From Streptomyces lasiicapitis (GTDB lineage Bacteria; Actinomycetota; Actinomycetes; Streptomycetales; Streptomycetaceae), in assembly GCF_014646335.1 (NCBI RefSeq), contig NZ_BMNG01000014.1:1-64000 (forward strand): a stretch of 64,000 nucleotides of DNA, in the 5' to 3' direction. Below, in pieces: positions 26,372 through 34,270 of this stretch; the first letter of the stretch is position 1; each line of letters begins with the position of its first letter. The position numbers and the translations under genes are program-made. The notes below the pieces were generated by a model. That model saw nothing but the letters and a program-made list of their open reading frames with translations. It was not told where the DNA came from and did not search any database.

Positions 26372-26559
26372 CCAGGGGCTGCCGCCCCTGGACCCCGCTA
26401 TCGGCGCTCCGCGCCTCGTCCTCAAACGCCGGACGGGCTAGAAGGGGGCTGGGCTGGGCGGCAGCCCAAGAAGGGCGGGTGGGTGGGGAAAAAGCCCGCC
26501 CGGCGTTTGAGGGCGAGGCGCGGAGCGCCGAAAAGCGGGGGAGAGGGGGCGCAGCCCCC
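26372..26559. repeat. composite palindromic intergenic repeat (three nested or adjacent hairpins)
   Basis: Three inverted repeats lie between the dioxygenase and the small membrane protein gene. CCAGGGGC (26372-26379) pairs with 26384-26391. A long arm at 26401-26439 pairs with 26493-26531, nearly perfect over 39 bases, and includes TCAAACGCCGGACGGGC. GGGGGC (26545-26550) pairs with 26554-26559. The long arm is the kind of palindrome often found after Streptomyces genes. It may act as a two-way terminator for the two minus-strand genes that surround it. Confidence 0.75.
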
Positions 26560-26573
26560 ATCAGGGGATCAGG

Positions 26574-26870
26574 TCAGGGCTCGTCGCGGTTGTCGCGGTC
26601 CTTCTCAAGGCCCTTGAGGAAGTCGGGGTTGTCGTCGGGGGCGACCCAGCCCCCACGGGGGCGGCCGCTGCGCCCGCCGGCGGGTGCACGCTTCTTACCG
26701 GTCACGAACCACGCGATCGGCCCCAACAACACCTCACCGAACAGCAGCACGATGATGACCCACACCACCTTCGGCAGGTGCCGCACTTCCTTCTCGGGGG
26801 TGTTGAGGACATCGATGAACGCGTAGATCCACACGGCCAGGACCAGCAGGAACGGCAGATACCTGAGCAT
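26574..26870 (-). CDS. PLDc_N-type small membrane protein
   Basis: The ATG at 26870 gives 98 residues. It has two hydrophobic helices (YLPFLLVLAVWIYAFIDVL and KVVWVIIVLLFGEVLLGPIAWFV) separated by the short polar loop NTPEKEVRHLP, the hallmark of the phospholipase D-nuclease N-terminal (PLDc_N) domain. A basic, Asp-rich soluble tail of about 35 residues follows (GRSGRPRGGWVAPDDNPDFLKGL). Such proteins often sit before the menaquinone decarboxylase gene in Streptomyces, and here they are divergent with under 100 bases between them. Confidence 0.85.
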   Translation of the reverse strand: MLRYLPFLLVLAVWIYAFIDVLNTPEKEVRHLPKVVWVIIVLLFGEVLLGPIAWFVTGKKRAPAGGRSGRPRGGWVAPDDNPDFLKGLEKDRDNRDEP

Positions 26871-26958
26871 GTGTAGGAGTTCCCCCAGGGAGCGGAGTGG
26901 GGGCGCCGGACGCCCCCGGTGACCTGGCCAGGGTAGCCGGTGACCGATACTTGACCGC

Positions 26959-28410
26959 ATGGCTTATGACGATCTCCGCTCTCTGCTCCGGGCCCTGGAG
27001 CGCGAGGGCGATCTCAAGCGCATCAAGGCCGAGGTCGACCCGTATCTGGAGGTCGGCGAGATCGTCGACCGCGTACAGAAGGCCGGCGGCCCCGCCCTGC
27101 TGTTCGAGAACGTCAAGGGCAGCGCGATGCCGCTCGCGATGAACGTGTTCGGCACGGACCGGAGGCTGCTCAAGGCCCTCGGCCTGAAGTCGTACGGCGA
27201 GATCAGCGAGAAGATCGGCGGGCTGTTGAAGCCCGAGCTGCCGCACGGTTTCGTCGGCGTCCGGGAGGCCTTCGGGAAGCTCGGCGCGATGGCGCACGTA
27301 CCGCCGAAGAAGGTGAAGGACGCGCCGGTGCACGAGGTCGTGCTCACCGGCGACGACGTCGACCTGGACCAGCTCCCGGCCCTCTTCACCTGGCCGAAGG
27401 ACGGCGGGTCCTTCTTCAACCTGGGGCTCACCCACACCAAGGACCCCGAGTCCGGCATCCGCAACCTCGGGCTCTACCGCCTGCAGCGCCACGACAAGCG
27501 CACCATCGGCATGCACTGGCAGATCCACAAGGACAGCCGGAACCACTACCAGGTGGCGGCGAGGAGGGGCGAGCGGCTGCCGGTCGCGATCGCCTTCGGG
27601 TGTCCGCCCGCCGTGACGTACGCGTCCACCGCTCCGCTGCCCGGCGACATCGACGAGTACCTCTTCGCGGGCTTCCTCCAGGGCAAGCGCATCGAGATGG
27701 TCGACTGCAAGACGGTGCCGCTCCAGGTGCCCGCGCAGGCGGAGGTCGTCATCGAGGGCTGGCTGGAGCCCGGCGAGATGCTGCCCGAGGGGCCGTTCGG
27801 CGACCACACCGGTTTCTACACGCCGCAGGAGCCCTTCCCCGCGCTGACCATCGACTGCGTGACGATGCGCAAGCGTCCGCTGCTCCAGTCGATCGTGGTC
27901 GGCCGTCCGCCGACGGAGGACGGCCCGCTGGGCCGCGCCACCGAGCGGTTCTTCCTGCCGCTGCTGAAGATCATCGTGCCGGACATCGTGGACTACCACC
28001 TGCCCGAGGCGGGCGGCTTCCACAACTGCGCGATTGTCGCGATCGACAAGAAGTACCCGAAACACGCGCAGAAGGTCATGCACGCCGTCTGGGGCGCGCA
28101 CATGATGTCCCTGACCAAGTTGATCGTGGTCGTGGACTCCGACTGTGATGTGCACGATCTGCATGAAGTCGCGTGGCGTGCGCTCGGCAATACCGACTAC
28201 GCCCGTGATCTGAGCATCGTCGAAGGACCCGTCGACCACCTCGACCACGCCTCGTACCAGCAGTTCTGGGGCGGCAAGGCGGGCATCGACGCGACGAAGA
28301 AGTGGCCCGAGGAGGGCTACACCCGGGACGGGGGCTGGCCCGACATGGTCGAGTCCGATCCGGACACGGCGGCGAAAGTCGACCGCCGCTGGAGGGAGTA
28401 CGGCCTGTGA
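26959..28410 (+). CDS. mqnL: menaquinone biosynthesis decarboxylase (UbiD family, SCO4490 type)
   Basis: This 483-residue UbiD-family enzyme uses prenylated FMN, made by UbiX, to remove the carboxylate of the naphthoate intermediate in the futalosine route to menaquinone. Motifs include LLRALEREGDLKRI, EGPFGDHTGFYTPQEPFP (catalytic Glu/Asp region) and VDSDCDVHDLHEVAWRALGNTDY. It overlaps the prenyltransferase start by GTGA, and the UbiX gene is next, so the three form one operon. The assignment to this pathway rests on the S. coelicolor SCO4490-4494 order. Confidence 0.92.
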   Translation: MAYDDLRSLLRALEREGDLKRIKAEVDPYLEVGEIVDRVQKAGGPALLFENVKGSAMPLAMNVFGTDRRLLKALGLKSYGEISEKIGGLLKPELPHGFVGVREAFGKLGAMAHVPPKKVKDAPVHEVVLTGDDVDLDQLPALFTWPKDGGSFFNLGLTHTKDPESGIRNLGLYRLQRHDKRTIGMHWQIHKDSRNHYQVAARRGERLPVAIAFGCPPAVTYASTAPLPGDIDEYLFAGFLQGKRIEMVDCKTVPLQVPAQAEVVIEGWLEPGEMLPEGPFGDHTGFYTPQEPFPALTIDCVTMRKRPLLQSIVVGRPPTEDGPLGRATERFFLPLLKIIVPDIVDYHLPEAGGFHNCAIVAIDKKYPKHAQKVMHAVWGAHMMSLTKLIVVVDSDCDVHDLHEVAWRALGNTDYARDLSIVEGPVDHLDHASYQQFWGGKAGIDATKKWPEEGYTRDGGWPDMVESDPDTAAKVDRRWREYGL

Positions 28411-29315
28411 GTTCCGCTTCCGCCGCGCTGCCCCAGCCGCAGCCGAGCCGTACGAGGGCCTTCCTGCGGCTCGTCATGATCGAGCACTCCGTCTTCGCGC
28501 TGCCCTTCGCCTACATCGCCGCCCTGACCGCGATGTTCCAGTGGGACAAGAACATCCACTGGGGGCGGCTGCTGCTCGTCACCATCTGCATGGTCGGTCT
28601 GCGTACGTTCGCCATGGCCGCGAACCGGATCATCGACCGCGAGATCGACGCCCGCAACCCCCGCACCGCGCACCGCGAGTTGGTCACCGGCGCCGTCACC
28701 GTGAAGTCCGCCTGGACCGGCGCGCTGATCGCGGTCGTCGTGTTCCTGGGCTCGGCCGCGCTGCTCAACCCGCTGTGCCTGGCGCTCGCGCCGGTCGCGG
28801 TGATCCCGATGGTCGTCTATCCGTACGGCAAGCGGTTCACCAACTTCCCGCAGGCGATCCTGGGCCTCGCCCAGGCCATCGGCCCGGTCGGCGCATGGCT
28901 CGCGATCACCGGCGAGTGGTCGTGGACGGCCGTCATCCTGGGCCTCGCGGTGGGCGTGTGGATCGGCGGCTTCGACCTGATCTACGCCTGCCAGGACGTG
29001 GAGACGGACCGCGAGGTCGGCGTGCTGTCGGTGCCCGCGCGCTTCGGGATCCCCGCCGCGATCCGGGGCGCGCGCGTCTGCCACGCGATCACCACGGCGC
29101 TCTTTGTCTGGTACGCCGTGGAGACCGACGCGGGCCCGTTCCTCTGGCTCGGCCTGGTGATCGTCGCCGGTGCCTTCCTCTACGAACACACCCTCGTGCG
29201 CCCGCACGACCTGTCCCGCCTCAACCGCGCCTTCTTCCAGGTCAACGGCTTCATCGGGATCGCGCTGTTCGGCTGCGCCCTGCTCGACCTGCTCGTCCGC
29301 GGCCTCACGGTCTGA
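28407..29315 (+). CDS. mqnP: menaquinone biosynthesis prenyltransferase (UbiA family)
   Basis: The 302-residue integral membrane protein has eight or nine hydrophobic helices. Two Asp-rich motifs bind the Mg-diphosphate: NRIIDREIDARN and DVETDREVGVLS. The GTG start at 28407 overlaps the UbiD gene stop. In the futalosine route this enzyme attaches the polyprenyl chain to the dihydroxynaphthoate ring at the cytoplasmic membrane. Confidence 0.93.
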   Translation: MSSASAALPQPQPSRTRAFLRLVMIEHSVFALPFAYIAALTAMFQWDKNIHWGRLLLVTICMVGLRTFAMAANRIIDREIDARNPRTAHRELVTGAVTVKSAWTGALIAVVVFLGSAALLNPLCLALAPVAVIPMVVYPYGKRFTNFPQAILGLAQAIGPVGAWLAITGEWSWTAVILGLAVGVWIGGFDLIYACQDVETDREVGVLSVPARFGIPAAIRGARVCHAITTALFVWYAVETDAGPFLWLGLVIVAGAFLYEHTLVRPHDLSRLNRAFFQVNGFIGIALFGCALLDLLVRGLTV

Positions 29316-29358
29316 GGGGCGGGGGCGGGCGCGTACGGCGATGGATAGGCTTCACAGT

Positions 29359-30030
29359 GTGAACGCAGGAGATACGCAGCGTAGGCCTTGGATCGTGGGG
29401 GTGTCCGGCGCTTCAGGGACGCCCTATGCCGCCTCGGTGCTGCGGGGGCTGCTCGCGGCCGGGGAGAGCGTGGACCTGGTGGTGTCGCGGGCCTCGCGCC
29501 TTACGCTGCTCGACGAGACGGGCATCGCGTTCCGCGACGCGCACTGGCGGGACGACCTGGTCGAATGGCTGGGGCGCGGGGCCGACGGGAAGCCGGGGAC
29601 GTTCCGCGTCGACGTGTCCGACGTGCGGTACTGGGCGGCCGGGGACCTGGCCGCGGGGCCGTCGTCGGGGTCGTACGCCACGAAGGGGATGCTGATCGTG
29701 CCGGCGTCCACGGCGGGTGTCGCCGGTGTCGCGCTCGGGCTTTCGAAGGACCTGCTGCAGCGCGCGGCGAGCGTGACGCTCAAGGAAGGCCGACGGCTTG
29801 TCGTCTGCGTACGCGAGACACCGCTGGGCGGACAGACGCTGAAGCACCTGGTGAGCCTGGACGAGGCGGGCGCGATCGTGCTGCCCGCCTCTCCGGCGTT
29901 CTACGCGGGGGCGACGCACATCCAGGATCTGGTGGACTTCGTCGCGGGGCGGGTGCTGGACGCGGCAGATGTGCCGCACGAGCTGTACCGCCGGTGGAAG
30001 GGGGAGCTCGGGAGCTCCCGTGAGGGTTAG
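29359..30030 (+). CDS. ubiX: flavin prenyltransferase UbiX
   Basis: UbiX makes prenylated FMN for UbiD. The 223-residue product begins VNAGDTQRRPWIVGVSGASGTP (GTG 29359); ATG 29341 six codons upstream is an alternative. The flavin-binding signature IVGVSGASGTPYAA, VVSRAS and PASTAGVAGVALGLSKDLLQRAA are in place. The ALVVPA-like stretch is IVPASTAG here, and the dimethylallyl site RETPLGG is kept. It follows UbiA in the same operon and so supplies its cofactor to the first gene of the operon. Confidence 0.93.
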   Translation: MNAGDTQRRPWIVGVSGASGTPYAASVLRGLLAAGESVDLVVSRASRLTLLDETGIAFRDAHWRDDLVEWLGRGADGKPGTFRVDVSDVRYWAAGDLAAGPSSGSYATKGMLIVPASTAGVAGVALGLSKDLLQRAASVTLKEGRRLVVCVRETPLGGQTLKHLVSLDEAGAIVLPASPAFYAGATHIQDLVDFVAGRVLDAADVPHELYRRWKGELGSSREG

Positions 30031-30155
30031 CCCTTCTTCGCGGCGCGGGGCTTCTTGCCCTTGCGCGCTGCGGTGGCGGACTGGTGGGCACGCGAGCGGT
30101 TGGCCAGATCCTGCAGCTCGCGCATACGGGCGTAGGCCATCTCGATCGTGTACAC
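30027..30155 (-). CDS. small basic protein (42 aa)
   Basis: A GTG at 30155 begins VYTIEMAYARMRELQDLANRS, followed by a Lys/Ala/Arg-rich tail (TAARKGKKPRAAKKG). The helical N-terminus followed by a basic tail suggests nucleic acid binding. It overlaps the UbiX stop by four bases and is divergent from the AsnC-type regulator. Ribosome site GGAG lies about 12 bases upstream, so the start is uncertain; the next ATG (MAYARMREL) is possible. No family is recognised. Confidence 0.55.
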   Translation of the reverse strand: MYTIEMAYARMRELQDLANRSRAHQSATAARKGKKPRAAKKG

Positions 30156-30243
30156 GGGGAACACTCTCCAAGGATTCGAAGGATCGTCGTTGATCGGCTG
30201 AGATTCCGAAAGATTCACAGGGCCTAGACCCTGCAACGCCTTA

Positions 30244-30261
30244 GATTCTACACGTAGACTC
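30244..30261. promoter_or_regulatory. probable operator for the AsnC-type regulator
   Basis: An imperfect palindrome, GATTCTA (30244-30250) and TAGACTC (30255-30261) around CACG, matches over six of seven positions. It lies in an AT-rich patch 34 bases before the regulator start and between divergent genes, the usual place for autoregulation by Lrp/AsnC proteins. Confidence 0.5.
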
Positions 30262-30294
30262 GGGAAAACGCTAAATAATGAAAGGCTCAGACCT

Positions 30295-30750
30295 ATGGAC
30301 GCCGTGGACAGGCAGCTCATCCAGGCTCTGCGCGAGAACGGCCGCGCCTCCTACGCCGAGCTCGGGCGCCTCGTCGGCCTCTCCGGCCCCAGCGTCACCG
30401 ACCGCATCAACCGCCTGGAGGCGGCCGGCGTCATCACCGGCTACCGCGCGACGGTCGACTCCGCGTCCCTCGGCCTCGGCGTCACCGCGCTGATCGGCAT
30501 CTCGCTCTCCGACGCCGCCGACCACGAGGACGTGGCGCGCCGCCTTCGGGACCTGCACGAGATCGAGGACTGCTGGTTCATCGCGGGCGACGACTCGTAC
30601 ATGCTCAAGGTGCGGGTCTCCGACGTGGACGGCCTGGAGAAGACGATCCGCAGGCTCAGCGGCACGAAGGGGGTCTCGCGGACGCGTACGACGATCGTGC
30701 TGTCCACGAAGTGGGAGAACCGGGTCGGGGAATTGCCGGAAGAGGTCTAG
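30295..30750 (+). CDS. Lrp/AsnC-family transcriptional regulator
   Basis: The 151-residue product has the N-terminal HTH (DRQLIQALRENGRASYAELGRLVGLSGPSVTDRINRLE) and the C-terminal RAM ligand domain, with GITGYRATVDSASLG at the junction and DDSYMLKVRVSDVDGLEKTI in the sensor. Effector unknown. It stands between the UbiX and MqnE genes, so it may also act on menaquinone genes. A gap of about 55 bases separates it from mqnE. Confidence 0.93.
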   Translation: MDAVDRQLIQALRENGRASYAELGRLVGLSGPSVTDRINRLEAAGVITGYRATVDSASLGLGVTALIGISLSDAADHEDVARRLRDLHEIEDCWFIAGDDSYMLKVRVSDVDGLEKTIRRLSGTKGVSRTRTTIVLSTKWENRVGELPEEV

Positions 30751-30805
30751 GCGTACCGTTGGTCGGGTCTGTCGCAGGTCGTCGGAGAGATTGAGGTACG
30801 GGCAC

Positions 30806-31969
30806 ATGGACGCAGGGCTCAAGCGCGATCTTGAGGAGAAGGTCCGCGCCGGTGAGCGGCTGTCCCGCGAGGACGGCGTCGCCCTGTACGAGTCCGACGA
30901 CCTGGCCTGGCTCGGCGGTCTCGCCCACGAGGTGCGCACCCGCAAGAACGGCGACGTCGTGCACTTCAACGTCAACCGTCACCTCAACATGACGAACGTG
31001 TGCACCGCCTCCTGCGCGTACTGCTCCTTCCAGCGCAAGCCGGGGGAGAAGGACGCGTACACGATGCGCATCGAGGAGGCGGTGAAGCTCGCCAAGGCGA
31101 TGGAGGGCGAGAACCTCACCGAGCTGCACATCGTCAACGGCCTGCACCCGAACCTGCCGTGGCGCTACTACCCGCGCTCCCTGCGTGAGCTGAAGGCCGC
31201 GCTGCCGTCCGTCTCCCTCAAGGCCTTCACCGCCACCGAGATCCACCACTTCGAGACGATCTCCGGCCTCACCGCCTCGGAGATCCTCGACGAGCTGATC
31301 GACGCCGGTCTCGAGTCGCTGACCGGCGGCGGCGCGGAGATCTTCGACTGGGAGGTCCGGCAGCACATCGTGGACCACCGCACCCACTGGGAGGACTGGT
31401 CCCGGATCCACCGGCTCGCCCACGAGAAGGGGCTCAAGACCCCGGCCACGATGCTGTACGGCCACATCGAGGAGCCGCGGCACCGTGTCGACCACGTCCT
31501 GCGGCTGCGTGAGCTCCAGGACGAGACCGGCGGCTTCCAGGTCTTCATCCCGCTGCGCTACCAGCACGACTTCGTCGACATGAAGGACGGCAAGGTCCGC
31601 AACAAGCTGCAGGCCCGCACGAAGATGGCCTCCGGCGCCGAGGCCCTGAAGACCTTCGCGGTCTCCCGCCTCCTCTTCGACAACGTCCCGCACGTCAAGG
31701 TCTTCTGGGTCATGCACGGCGTCGCCACCGCGCAGCTCGCCCTGCAGCACGGCGCCGACGACATGGACGGCTCCGTCGTCGAGTACAAGATCACCCACGA
31801 CGCGGACAACTTCGGCACCCCGAACAAGCTCGGCCGCGACGACCTCCTCGACCTCATCCGCGAGGCGGGCTTCCGCCCGGTCGAGCGCAACACCCGCTAC
31901 GAGACGATCCGCGAGTACCCCGGTCCCGACCGGGAGCTCCGCGAGACGCCGCAGCCGATGCGGTTCTGA
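30806..31969 (+). CDS. mqnE: aminofutalosine synthase MqnE (radical SAM)
   Basis: The ATG at 30806 follows GAGG, giving 387 residues. The 4Fe-4S cluster motif is C66-T-A-S-C70-A-Y-C73 and the adjacent HFNVNRHLNMTNVC is the MqnE/MqnC/CofH signature. MqnE joins adenosyl radical chemistry to 3-[(1-carboxyvinyl)oxy]benzoate to give aminofutalosine, the second step of the futalosine pathway. Other steps (mqnA, mqnB, mqnC, mqnD) are not in this window. Confidence 0.96.
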   Translation: MDAGLKRDLEEKVRAGERLSREDGVALYESDDLAWLGGLAHEVRTRKNGDVVHFNVNRHLNMTNVCTASCAYCSFQRKPGEKDAYTMRIEEAVKLAKAMEGENLTELHIVNGLHPNLPWRYYPRSLRELKAALPSVSLKAFTATEIHHFETISGLTASEILDELIDAGLESLTGGGAEIFDWEVRQHIVDHRTHWEDWSRIHRLAHEKGLKTPATMLYGHIEEPRHRVDHVLRLRELQDETGGFQVFIPLRYQHDFVDMKDGKVRNKLQARTKMASGAEALKTFAVSRLLFDNVPHVKVFWVMHGVATAQLALQHGADDMDGSVVEYKITHDADNFGTPNKLGRDDLLDLIREAGFRPVERNTRYETIREYPGPDRELRETPQPMRF

Positions 31970-32074
31970 GCCCCCCGACCCCCCTCGTACACGGCGCGGG
32001 CCCCGTGCTTCACTGGAAGGGCTCGTCCCGCTCGGGCACTCTCGGGCTATTTCGGAACGGAAGAGTGGATTGAC

Positions 32075-32368
32075 ATGCTCCGCTACACGCTGATGCGCCT
32101 CGGGGTCTTCGCGGGCTGCTTCTTGGTCGTCTGGGGCCTCGTCTACTCCGGCGTCGTACCGCGCGGCCTCGGCGGCTCCAACCTCCTGTGGGTGGCCCTG
32201 CTCTCGCTGGTGATCTCGGCGCCGATCAGCTTCATCGTGCTGCGCAAGGAGCGCGACCGCGCCTCGGAGAAGGTCGTGGCGAAGGTCGACAACGTCAAGG
32301 CCAGCCTGGAGCGCAACCGCACGCAGGAAGACACCGCCGACGACGCGGCGCGCACCGCGCAGTCGTAG
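32075..32368 (+). CDS. DUF4229 membrane protein
   Basis: The 97-residue protein has two helices (LRYTLMRLGVFAGCFLVVWGLVY and LLWVALLSLVISAPISFIVL) and a charged C-terminal half (RKERDRASEKVVAKVDNVKASLERN) typical of DUF4229, a small actinobacterial family of unknown role. It lies downstream of mqnE with about 105 bases between, followed by a strong hairpin. Confidence 0.9.
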   Translation: MLRYTLMRLGVFAGCFLVVWGLVYSGVVPRGLGGSNLLWVALLSLVISAPISFIVLRKERDRASEKVVAKVDNVKASLERNRTQEDTADDAARTAQS

Positions 32369-32431
32369 GACAACGCGGACCGGCGCGCGCCGCGCAGCCG
32401 TAAGGTTCGTCACACACGTCACGTACGCAGA

Positions 32432-32472
32432 AAACCCCGGTACCGGAGCATGCCGCTCCGCTACCGGGGTTT
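32432..32472 (+). terminator. strong hairpin terminator after the DUF4229 gene
   Basis: AAACCCCGGTACCGGAGC (32432-32449) pairs with 32455-32472 with one mismatch over 18 positions, loop five bases. It insulates the mqnE/DUF4229 unit from the leader-regulated transporter that follows. Confidence 0.8.
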
Positions 32473-32519
32473 CGCCGTTCCTGAGACCCTGAGGGCTCCT
32501 CCTACCTCAAACAAGTCCT

Positions 32520-32549
32520 TTGATGAACTCAAAGTTCAAGTGTTAACGT
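32520..32549 (+). promoter_or_regulatory. predicted promoter of the Cys-leader/transporter unit, with operator palindromes
   Basis: TTGATG (32520-32525) and TAACGT (32544-32549) are 18 bases apart and fit -35 and -10 boxes. The -10 ends 7 bases before ATG 32557, so the transcript is probably leaderless. Between the boxes lies GAACT-CAA-AGTTC (32525-32537, perfect arms), and CTTTGA (32518-32523) pairs with TCAAAG (32529-32534). A regulator bound there would block the promoter. Confidence 0.6.
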
Positions 32550-32556
32550 GTTCGAC

Positions 32557-32661
32557 ATGAAGACAGCAGCCATCCACCGCATGCCCATGAGCGTCCCGCT
32601 CGTGGCGCGGCTGCACGTCGATCTCTGCCGCTGCATGTCCGCGGCCTGTCGCGTCATCTGA
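32557..32661 (+). CDS. cysteine-containing leader peptide (34 aa), putative attenuator
   Basis: This small gene encodes a 34-residue peptide whose C-terminal half is RLHVDLCRCMSAACRVI. The 'HVDLCR...SAxCR' ending is that of the putative leader peptides found before sulfur and cysteine genes in Streptomyces. Mycobacterial equivalents are leaderless cysteine-rich ORFs that act as cysteine-sensing attenuators. The ATG is 7 bases after a TAACGT -10 box, fitting leaderless translation. Three Cys codons near the end could sense charged tRNA-Cys. It precedes a DAACS transporter gene by 88 bases. Confidence 0.75.
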   Translation: MKTAAIHRMPMSVPLVARLHVDLCRCMSAACRVI

Positions 32662-32683
32662 ACGACTTCGACATCTGCACTGC

Positions 32684-32715
32684 AGCGGCGCCCGTGACCC
32701 TTCGCGGTCGCCGCT
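32684..32715 (+). promoter_or_regulatory. hairpin between leader peptide and transporter
   Basis: AGCGGC (32684-32689) pairs with GCCGCT (32710-32715) and, after a left-side bulge, GACC (32696-32699) with GGTC (32706-32709). It begins 22 bases after the leader stop, so ribosome stalling on the leader could alter it. No U-tract follows, so it is either a rho-type or a translation-level control element. Alternative partners were not computed. Confidence 0.4.
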
Positions 32716-32749
32716 CCTCACGTCCCCCGTCTTTACCCGGAGTGTGTCC

Positions 32750-34075
32750 GTGTCCGCGAATTCCGCGTCCCCCGCCGAGGAGCCCAAGTCCGGGTTCCGG
32801 ATACCCAAGTTCCTCAAGATCCCCTTCTGGGCCCAGATCCTCGGCGGTCTGGTCCTCGGTGTCCTGCTCGGCTGGCTGGCCCGCAGCCAGGACATCAGCT
32901 GGCTGGTCACCACCCTCTCGAAGGTCGGTGACACCTTCATCGGCCTGCTGAAGCTGGCCGTCGCCCCGCTGGTGTTCTTCGCCATCCTGATCTCGATCAC
33001 CAACCTGCGTAAGGTCAACAACGCCGCCCGGCTCGCGACCCGCACGCTGCTCTGGTTCATGATCACCTCGCTGATCGCGGTCGCCATCGGCCTCGTCATC
33101 GGCCTGGTCACCAACCCGGGCGCCGGCACAGGCCTGACCCCGAAGGACGGCGCCAAGCCCGAGCACGAGGGCTCCTGGATCGACTTCCTCACCGGGATCA
33201 TCCCGACCGACGTCATCACGCCCTTCACCGAGCTGAACGTCCTGCAGATCGTCTTCATGGCCGCCGTCGCGGGCATCGCCATCCTCAAGATCGGCGACGA
33301 GAAGGCCAAGCCGATCCTGGACCTCAGCGAGTCCGTCCTCGCGCTGCTCCAGAAGGCCCTGTGGTGGGTCATCAAGCTCTCCCCGATCGGCACCATCGGC
33401 CTCATCGGCTTCGCCATCGCGGACTACGGCTGGAACCTCATCAGCAAGTACGCCACGTTCACCGCGGACATCTACATCGGCTGCGCCCTGGTGATGTTCG
33501 GCGTCTACCCGCTGCTGCTCGCGTTCGTCGCCAAGGTCAACCCGCTGCAGTTCTTCAAGGGTGCCTGGCCCGCGATCCAGCTCGCCTTCGTCTCCCGCTC
33601 CTCCGTCGGCACCATGCCGGTCACCCAGCGGGTCACCGAGCGTCTCGGCGTACCGAAGGAGTACACGTCCTTCGCGGTGCCCTTCGGCGCCACCACCAAG
33701 ATGGACGGCTGCGCCGCGATCTACCCGGCGATCGCCGCGATCTTCGTCGCGCAGATCTTCGACGTGAACATGGGCATCAAGGAGTACCTGCTCATCGCGT
33801 TCGTGTCGGTGGTCGGCTCCGCCGCGACGGCCGGTCTGACGGGCGCCACGGTCATGCTGACCCTGACCCTCTCCACCCTGGGCCTGCCCATGGAGGGCGT
33901 CGGCCTGCTCCTGGCCATCGACCCGGTCCTGGACATGATGCGCACGGCCACGAACGTCGCAGGCCAGGCGCTGGTGCCGGTCGTGGTCGCGGCCCGCGAG
34001 AAGATCCTCGACCGGGAGGCGTACGACAGTGCCTCGGCGTCGCCGCTGGAGGAGCCGCTGCCCGCCACGGCGTGA
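32750..34075 (+). CDS. DAACS-family sodium/dicarboxylate-type symporter, possibly cystine uptake
   Basis: The GTG at 32750 has GGAG seven bases upstream, giving 441 residues; GTG 32744 is two codons earlier. Eight or more membrane helices are seen, with re-entrant loop motifs SRSSVGTMPVTQR and PFGATTKMDGCA, and the substrate-helix motif IDPVLDMMRTATNVAGQA. This is the family of DctA, GltP and the cystine transporter TcyP. The cysteine-type leader peptide just upstream makes cystine, or a sulfur-related acid, a reasonable substrate; sequence alone cannot distinguish these. Confidence 0.88.
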   Translation: MSANSASPAEEPKSGFRIPKFLKIPFWAQILGGLVLGVLLGWLARSQDISWLVTTLSKVGDTFIGLLKLAVAPLVFFAILISITNLRKVNNAARLATRTLLWFMITSLIAVAIGLVIGLVTNPGAGTGLTPKDGAKPEHEGSWIDFLTGIIPTDVITPFTELNVLQIVFMAAVAGIAILKIGDEKAKPILDLSESVLALLQKALWWVIKLSPIGTIGLIGFAIADYGWNLISKYATFTADIYIGCALVMFGVYPLLLAFVAKVNPLQFFKGAWPAIQLAFVSRSSVGTMPVTQRVTERLGVPKEYTSFAVPFGATTKMDGCAAIYPAIAAIFVAQIFDVNMGIKEYLLIAFVSVVGSAATAGLTGATVMLTLTLSTLGLPMEGVGLLLAIDPVLDMMRTATNVAGQALVPVVVAAREKILDREAYDSASASPLEEPLPATA

Positions 34076-34270
34076 GCATGCGGCCGCTCGTCCGCGCGGC
34101 CGTCGTCCTTCAGCCTTCGGCTGAGATCGTGCCCCGTACCGGGATTCCGGTGCGGGGCGCGGTCGTTGGGGGGACCTTGCGGGGGGATGAGCGGTGGTTG
34201 ATCTCCGGATGATGTCCGGGCGACCTACGGGTGGGGCGAGGGCCGCCGTACGCTGATCGGTGGACGGTTG

